This document shows, piece by piece, positions 7,557 to 11,778 of a DNA stretch of 11,778 bases (its first letter is position 1; each line of letters opens with the position of its first letter). The DNA is from JAADHY01 sp964428935 (GTDB taxonomy: Bacteria > Planctomycetota > Planctomycetia > Planctomycetales > Planctomycetaceae): the NCBI GenBank assembly GCA_964428935.1, contig CAYSAG010000156.1, positions 1 through 11,778 of the forward strand, read 5' to 3'. Both the position numbers and the translations under genes were made by a program. The notes under the pieces were generated by a model. The model ran no database searches, was not told the DNA's origin, and worked only from the letters and a program-made list of their open reading frames with translations.

Positions 7557-7885
7557 CCGCCCCAGGTCGACAGCGTCCCGTCACGTCCCACTGGCCAAGA
7601 CTCACGCCCCTGAGCACTCGCTCTCTCCGCCCGGTCTGCCGTGCCGGACCACGGCCTTCGACCGTGCGACCTGCGCGGTTCGGCGGAGTCGGAAACCGTC
7701 CTCCGGCCCGACACCGCAGCCGTGGGGAATTACTCCGACCACGTCGAGGCGCCGGCAGACCCTCGGTTCGAGATGGACCGCGGCCCTCGTGTCGTTGGAG
7801 CCTGCCTTTCTAGACTTCAGTAGCCGTAGTAAGAGAAGCCGCGGCAAGAAAAGCAGACCTTGCTGGTTCGCTTGTCGCAAGTGGC

Positions 7886-7903
7886 ATGATATTAAAAACG
7901 TTA
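7886..7903. other. AT-rich 18-mer, candidate DNA unwinding element
   Basis: Fifteen of 18 bases are A or T, in a region otherwise well over 60% GC. It lies at the skew switch. About 55-75 bp to its left is a small cluster of TAG/TAA triplets (7811-7813, 7821-7823, 7827-7829, 7830-7832) that may resemble the DnaA-trio element next to unwinding regions. The unwinding role is inferred. Confidence 0.4.
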
Positions 7904-8241
7904 CTGCGCGACAACGACGTCACGGGGCTGTGGAAGTCGTGGCGAAAAGCGGTCGAGAAGGGGGCGTGGACGGACGGCTTCCGCGAGCGTTGTCGACCGA
8001 GGCGAGCAGGCGGCCGCGGAGAGGCGGAAGAGGAGTCCTCTGGCCAACCACGCACCGACCGGTTTTCCGCAAGCGGTCGACGTCGACGAGACGCTCCAGT
8101 CGTCAGCGGCGCGGAAACGCCGGTGGCGTGCACTGCGCGCTGGTGACAGGCAGCGGCGCGACGAGCCAGCGGCTTGTCGCGGGAGAGGGCTGGGGGCAGG
8201 CGCGGGCAAGCTGGGCGCGAGCGGTCGGGGTCAAACCGAGC

Positions 8242-9249
8242 CTACTTGGCTCGCAGGCGAGCCTCGACGTTGGCGAGCCGAGCTCGAAGGTGCGCGTCCT
8301 GGCCGAGCAGTTTGTGAATTTGAGCGACAGAGTGAACCGCAGTGCTGTGGTGTTGCAGTCCGAAGTGCCGAGCGATTCGGGCGTACGGGTACTGGCCCAG
8401 AACGCGGGCCAGGTAAATGGCCATTTGGCGAGCGCGGACGAGCGAACGGGCCCGGGAGTGGGACCGCAGTTCGGCGACCGTCAGGTGGAACTCGGCGGCC
8501 GTGGCTTTGGCAATTCGAGCCAGGGTGGGGCGTTGAAGCGTCGTGACGGCTTGTCGGACGGAGGCGGGCAGGTCTTCGGGACGCAGGGCGCTGGCGTGGC
8601 CGGACGTCGTCTCCAGTTGCCGAACCCACTCAGCCAATTCCCTCAGCGACGTGTGCAGTGGCCGGGCGAGCAGCTCGAGCGTCGAGTCGGTCAGCGGCAG
8701 GTGGGCGGCGCAGTGTTGAAGGAAACAGAGCCGACCGAAGTACGACGGCAAAGGCAAGTGAAAGGTGTAGCCGCCGTGCAGGCGGTTCAACAGCTTCGGC
8801 AAGACGTGCGACAGCTGGACGGGAGCGGCTCGTGCGGCCAGCAAGACTCGGCCGTTTCGAGCCAGCAGTTGGTCGACGCACTGCAGAAGCTGTCGCTGGG
8901 GTTCGGGGCGTCGGCTCAGGGCGTGAAAGTCGTCCAGGACGAGGACGGCCTGTTGAGCGAGTTGCTCCACAAACTGCGCCGTCGTTCCTGACTTGGCGGC
9001 TTGACCGTACTCGCGCTCGAATTCCACCGCAGTCAGCCAGCGAATGGGAAACGACGGCCCTTCTTCCTCCCACTTTTTCGTTGCCGCCTTCAGCAGAAAC
9101 GTCTTACCGGTGCCGGACGGTCCGTGCAAAAACACCAGCGCTCGCAGCGGACGAGCCAGCGGGTTGCCCAGCGAGAACAACAGCGTCCGAGCCGGTTCCT
9201 GCTCGTCCAGTTCGACCAGCGGCCAGGCCTGCGAGTGGTCCGCGTTCAT
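8242..9249 (-). CDS. dnaA: Short DnaA replication initiator lacking domain I
   Basis: A 335-residue DnaA, against about 440-470 in most bacteria. AAA+ domain III: Walker A GPSGTGKT (43-50), Walker B VLVLDDFHA with D106-D107, an arginine-finger equivalent R156 in LLNRLHGG, and sensor II R203 in SLRELAEW. Domain IV: basic RARSLVRARQMAIYLAR (266-282) and recognition helix HFGLQHHSTAVHS (295-307). Only about 40 residues precede Walker A, so the helicase-binding domain I and linker II are absent. The frame closes at a TGA (9319-9321) with no ATG, GTG or TTG in between, so ATG 9249 is the only available start. Changes from E. coli in the box-reading helix: R432 to Q299, D433 to H300, T435 to S302; H434 is kept. 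The usual sensor I Asp region reads AARAAP. It is transcribed toward the gap and dnaN. Confidence 0.9.
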   Translation of the reverse strand: MNADHSQAWPLVELDEQEPARTLLFSLGNPLARPLRALVFLHGPSGTGKTFLLKAATKKWEEEGPSFPIRWLTAVEFEREYGQAAKSGTTAQFVEQLAQQAVLVLDDFHALSRRPEPQRQLLQCVDQLLARNGRVLLAARAAPVQLSHVLPKLLNRLHGGYTFHLPLPSYFGRLCFLQHCAAHLPLTDSTLELLARPLHTSLRELAEWVRQLETTSGHASALRPEDLPASVRQAVTTLQRPTLARIAKATAAEFHLTVAELRSHSRARSLVRARQMAIYLARVLGQYPYARIARHFGLQHHSTAVHSVAQIHKLLGQDAHLRARLANVEARLRAK

Positions 9250-9408
9250 GTCGAGCTCGAAAGTCCTTGTCGCCTTTAGTGGGTTGTAGGGTCGTCTCGT
9301 TTGGTGGTTTGCTTGGTTTCAGGCGGCGCGACGCGGGACGCGTGAAGTCACAGGACGCGGCCCCAACGGCGGCTGGCAGTCAGCTCAACGGTGTCCTTTC
9401 CTCAGGTG

Positions 9409-9429
9409 GAGCAAGCATCCTGCTTGCTC
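9409..9429 (-). repeat. Perfect 8-bp palindromic hairpin, REP-like or transcript end
   Basis: GAGCAAGC (9409-9416) and GCTTGCTC (9422-9429) pair perfectly around the loop ATCCT. It lies 38 nt after the cysteine desulfurase stop and 160 bp upstream of dnaA. There is no U-tract. Its neat form suggests a repetitive extragenic palindrome, but only one copy is visible here. The rest of 9250-9467 shows no DnaA box and no obvious promoter. Confidence 0.4.
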
Positions 9430-9467
9430 GACAACCGAAGAGAACGTGACAAGTTACGGCGTTCAAG

Positions 9468-10637
9468 TCATGGGTGCACGTTGCGCGCACCTTGACCGCA
9501 AAGACTCTGACGGAGTCGGCTCACGACCCGAGCCACGCGACGCACGGCCTCGTCAATTTCGTCAACTGTGTTCTCGACCGAAACGCTGAAACGCAAGACC
9601 GACCGGAAGACGCGTTCGTCGTAGCCCATTGCCAGCAGCGCTGGCGGGGGCTGAGCGGCTCCGCTGGCGCACGTGCTGCCGACCGAGCACGCGACTCCCT
9701 CCAGGTCCAACGCTGCCACCAATGCCTCGTTGCTGAGCCCGGGAAAAGCAATGCACAGCGTGTTGGGCAACCGAACGGCTCCTTCGCCGACCACGACGAC
9801 AGGCGAGCACGTTTCTCGGAGGCCTTTCTCGAGTCGGTCTCGCAGCTCGGTCAGACGTCGGGTGCGTTCTTCGCGCTGCGAGTGCCAAAGCTGGAGTGCG
9901 TGAGCCATGGCACAGGCCAACGCCACGCATTCGGTTCCGGGTCGGCGTCCGTCTTCCTGGTGTCCACCGTGGAGCAGGGGAGCCAACTGCGTGCCTCGCC
10001 GCAGCAGCAACGCTCCAATTCCGCGGGGCCCGTGAAACTTGTGGGCTCCCAAGGCAAGCGACGACACGCCGAGCTCGTGGAAGTCGACCGGAATTTTTCC
10101 GACGGCCTGAACCGCGTCGACGTGGAAGAAGACCTCGTGTCTTCGGCACAACTCGGCCAGCGGCCGCACGTCTTGCACCACGCCGGTTTCGTTGTGAGCT
10201 AGAATCACCGTGGCCAGACGGACTTCGGACCACGGCAGCGTCGAAAAAACGTCTTGCCGGAGCAAGCCGTTTTGGTCGACGGGCAAGGGGCGCAGCGTCC
10301 AGCCCCGCCGCTCCAGTTCCCGGCACGACTCCAGCGTCGCCGGGTGCTCGCCCTCCGTCAGCAGCAGCAAGCCGGGTTCTCGCAAGGCGGCTGCGCCGAA
10401 CAGTGCCAGGTTGGTCGACTCCGTTCCGCCGCTGGTGAAAACGACTTCGTCCGGCTCGGCGCCCAGAATGCCCGCAATTGTCTCGCGTGCTTGTTCCAGG
10501 GCGCGGCGAGCCCGACGGCCCTCGGCGTGCCGGCTGCCGGGGTTGCCGAAGCTTTCGCGGTAGTGACGGGCCAACACTTCGACGACTTCTGGGTGGGGTC
10601 GGGTCGTCGCGTTGTTGTCCAAGTAAATGCGCTGCAT
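9468..10637 (-). CDS. Cysteine desulfurase, NifS/IscS family
   Basis: A 389-residue PLP enzyme of aminotransferase class V that removes sulfur from cysteine for Fe-S clusters and thiolated RNAs. It opens MQRIYLDNNATT, the family start. GGTEST (70-75) and EGEHPA with H98 bind and stack PLP; VDAVQAVG (173-180) supplies D174 and Q177. GAHKFHGPRG has the Schiff-base lysine K200. The catalytic cysteine is C323 in SVGSTCASG (318-326), the group I (NifS/IscS) arrangement with a long mobile loop. The start is fixed by AGGAGG 8 nt before ATG 10637; the open frame upstream to 10805 is Arg/Pro-rich and rejected. No IscU, IscR or tRNA-thiolation gene is visible next to it, so its partner pathway is unclear. 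Choosing between nifS and iscS is not possible from sequence alone. Confidence 0.95.
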   Translation of the reverse strand: MQRIYLDNNATTRPHPEVVEVLARHYRESFGNPGSRHAEGRRARRALEQARETIAGILGAEPDEVVFTSGGTESTNLALFGAAALREPGLLLLTEGEHPATLESCRELERRGWTLRPLPVDQNGLLRQDVFSTLPWSEVRLATVILAHNETGVVQDVRPLAELCRRHEVFFHVDAVQAVGKIPVDFHELGVSSLALGAHKFHGPRGIGALLLRRGTQLAPLLHGGHQEDGRRPGTECVALACAMAHALQLWHSQREERTRRLTELRDRLEKGLRETCSPVVVVGEGAVRLPNTLCIAFPGLSNEALVAALDLEGVACSVGSTCASGAAQPPPALLAMGYDERVFRSVLRFSVSVENTVDEIDEAVRRVARVVSRLRQSLCGQGARNVHP

Positions 10638-10645
10638 TGGCTCAG

Positions 10646-10651
10646 CCTCCT
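10646..10651 (-). promoter_or_regulatory. Ribosome binding site AGGAGG of the cysteine desulfurase gene
   Basis: AGGAGG on the minus strand, 8 nt before ATG 10637. It is the best ribosome binding site in the window and settles the start against the longer open frame. Confidence 0.85.
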
Positions 10652-10793
10652 GCCAACGCCGTGAGTCGACGGGAGTGGGGTTGGGCGCGAGCGGCTTGGG
10701 CCTTCCGCGAGGCGGCACGGCAGGCAGCGTCGTCTTCAAGCCGCAAAGACGTTCTTGGGAACGCACGTCGCGCCGACTCGGCCACGGCCGTCG

Positions 10794-10837
10794 AAAAAAA
10801 AACATCTTCGCAACTTGGGGTCAGCGTGCCAACCAAG
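10794..10837 (-). terminator. Weak stem plus nine-T run downstream of the TPR gene
   Basis: On the transcribed strand a 5-bp stem (CTTGG / CCAAG, 10814-10818 and 10833-10837, 14-nt loop) is followed 11 nt later by nine consecutive T (10794-10802). The stem is weak and the T-run is not adjacent, so this is only a possible intrinsic terminator. The rest of 10638-10853 must hold the cysteine desulfurase promoter; no consensus was found. Confidence 0.25.
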
Positions 10838-10853
10838 GGGTCGGGAAGTCGGG

Positions 10854-11778
10854 TCAGGGCGGCGGCACGGTGAGCTGCAGCGGCGAGGAGGCAGAGTCGG
10901 TGGCACGTGTTCCGGGCGGAGGAGCGTCTGGCGACGTTGAGCTGCCGGCGGGCGTCTTTGACGAAGGCTGCTGGACGCCGGTGAGGCCGTGGGTCGCTGC
11001 GTCGCTCGCACGGGCTTCCCGGTACGGACGCCTCGACTGGTAAAGTTTCAGCCGTTGCCGGAGCGGGGGTTTGTGGTTCCCGTCGGCCAGTCGAATGGCT
11101 TCCTGCTGCCAACGGACGGCTGGGTCGAATTGGCCCAGCTCGGCGTAGGCCGCGGCGAGGGTGTCTAGGTAGGTTGGGTTTCGTTGGCCGGAAAGGTCGC
11201 AGGCTCGGCGAGCGTGCTGCAGGGCCAGTCGGCCGTTTCGAATGGAGTCGTCGGGGCAGGTGGCGAGCAGCCAGGCCAAGTCGTTGTGGGCCTGGGCGAG
11301 CTGCGGGTCGAGTTGAAGAGCTCGCTGGTAGTCGGAGCGGCTTTCTCTGTAGAGGCCGAGCTCTTTTCGGACGAAGCCGCGGTTGGCGTACGCCTCGGCG
11401 AAGTCGGCGTCCAGCCGAATGGCTTGCGTGTAGTCGGCTTCGGCCAGTCGAAAGCGGCCCTGCCGCCGCCGCATGACTCCCCGGTTGTTGTAGGCGGCGG
11501 CGAAAGAGGGGTCGAGGTGAATGGCCTGGGTCAGGTCGGCCACGGCTCGCTCCAAGTCGTCTTTGTCGGCCCAGGCCAATGCGCGGTTGTAGTAGGCCAG
11601 AGGCAGGTCGGGGTGGTGAGCGAGAGCGGCGTTGTAGTCGCGGAGGGCTCGGTCGGGCTGGCCCTTGTGCCGGAAGACGTTGCCGCGGTTCACCAGGACG
11701 GACGGCTCGGTGGGAGCCAGACGAGCGGCCTCGTCGAGGTCGGCCAGCGCTTGGTCGAGGCGGTTCAGCGCAGCGAGC
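10854..11778 (-). CDS. Tetratricopeptide repeat protein, 5' end cut by window
   Basis: The frame stays open rightward to the window edge, giving at least 307 codons; the true start is outside, and the GTG at 11693 is inside a repeat. One partial and about six further 34-residue TPR units are visible, with repeated openings such as YYNRALAW, YNNRGVMR, YANRGFVR and closings such as AIHLDP, AIRLDA, ALQLDP. Then comes the module LAWLLATCPD ... YLDTLAAAYAE ... WQQEAIRLA ... RLKLYQS, which I associate with planctomycete TPR proteins. The last 60 residues are Pro/Ser/Thr-rich and likely disordered, ending LTVPPP. TPRs form helical scaffolds for protein binding; the partner is unknown. No signal peptide can be judged because the N-terminus is missing. 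Confidence 0.9.
   Translation of the reverse strand, partial: LAALNRLDQALADLDEAARLAPTEPSVLVNRGNVFRHKGQPDRALRDYNAALAHHPDLPLAYYNRALAWADKDDLERAVADLTQAIHLDPSFAAAYNNRGVMRRRQGRFRLAEADYTQAIRLDADFAEAYANRGFVRKELGLYRESRSDYQRALQLDPQLAQAHNDLAWLLATCPDDSIRNGRLALQHARRACDLSGQRNPTYLDTLAAAYAELGQFDPAVRWQQEAIRLADGNHKPPLRQRLKLYQSRRPYREARASDAATHGLTGVQQPSSKTPAGSSTSPDAPPPGTRATDSASSPLQLTVPPP

Larger units (their letters stand above)
7495..8241. other. Candidate chromosomal replication origin (oriC), dnaA-dnaN gap
   Basis: This 747-bp gap holds no supported gene and contains the reversal of GC skew. By 60-base lines, + strand G/C runs 14/27, 18/26, 19/23 (7561-7740), then 23/19, 15/16, 16/13 (7741-7920), then 29/11, 27/17 (7921-8040). 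Right next to the switch is an AT-rich 18-mer (7886-7903). TTTTCCGCA at 8063-8071 differs by one base from the DnaA-box form TTTTCCACA. AGCGGTCG[A/G] occurs at 7948-7956, 8072-8080 and 8220-8228, and GTCGACGTCGAC at 8076-8087 is a 12-bp palindrome. No perfect DnaA box (TTATNCACA) was found. Location between dnaA and dnaN is a classic oriC position. A -10-like TAATAT (complement of 7889-7894) might serve dnaN. Confidence 0.65.

Noticed and set aside
7735..7800. tRNA-like T-loop word GGTTCGAG in the origin gap
   Set aside because: No matching acceptor stem, anticodon arm or D-loop could be assembled around it.
7929..7937. TGTGGAAGT as a DnaA box
   Set aside because: It has two mismatches to TGTGGAAAA and is not clustered with others. 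It is weaker than the single-mismatch TTTTCCGCA at 8063-8071.
6898..8991. A 697-codon plus-strand open frame spanning dnaN, the origin gap and dnaA antisense
   Set aside because: It is antisense to two certain genes and has no recognisable domain. In the gap its translation is Arg/Ser/Pro-rich and low in complexity. Scarcity of TA in the region explains the lack of stops well enough.
10638..10805. 56-codon upstream extension of the cysteine desulfurase
   Set aside because: The AGGAGG at 10646-10651 and the family start MQRIYLDNNATT fix ATG 10637. The extension is Arg/Pro-rich.

Overview
The window looks like chromosomal DNA from a GC-rich bacterium, most likely a planctomycete (Planctomycetota). 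The pointers are a TPR protein with the long C-terminal 'LAWLLATCPD ... YLDTLAAAYAE ... WQ..AI.LA' module typical of that phylum, a small secreted 'FRRSYFSH' protein of a planctomycete-like type, a DUF5658-like membrane protein, and the order dnaA - dnaN - DUF721 (dciA) - gyrB with no recF. The species cannot be named from the sequence alone. Every supported gene lies on the minus strand.

Layout in + coordinates. 1-917: 3'-truncated UAP1-like sugar-nucleotide pyrophosphorylase. 1086-1484: small membrane protein. 1679-2410: calcineurin-like phosphoesterase. 2411-2854: non-coding, with a 13-bp direct repeat and a hairpin. 2855-3196: small exported protein. 3371-7494: compact replication cluster gyrB, dciA, dnaN (transcribed dnaN to gyrB). 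7495-8241: 747-bp non-coding gap, the best candidate for the chromosomal replication origin. 8242-9249: a short DnaA. 9468-10637: cysteine desulfurase. 10854-11778: 5'-truncated TPR protein.

The clearest large-scale signal is a GC-skew reversal inside the dnaA-dnaN gap. By hand count the + strand has G 82 / C 116 over 7441-7740 and G 131 / C 84 over 7921-8220, and the sign holds in sample lines far to each side. The switch falls at about 7740-7920, next to an 83% AT 18-mer at 7886-7903. So the left-hand genes (dnaN, dciA, gyrB and beyond) run with the fork. dnaA, the cysteine desulfurase and the TPR gene run against it.

The most unusual gene is dnaA. At 335 residues it has the AAA+ and DNA-binding domains but no helicase-recruiting domain I. 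An in-frame stop 24 codons upstream, with no other start codon between, excludes a mis-called start. Several residues that contact the DnaA box in E. coli, and the sensor I region, are changed. With DciA encoded two genes away, the inferred picture is DnaA melting an origin with non-standard boxes while DciA handles helicase loading. No CRISPR array, tRNA, rRNA or transposon was seen.
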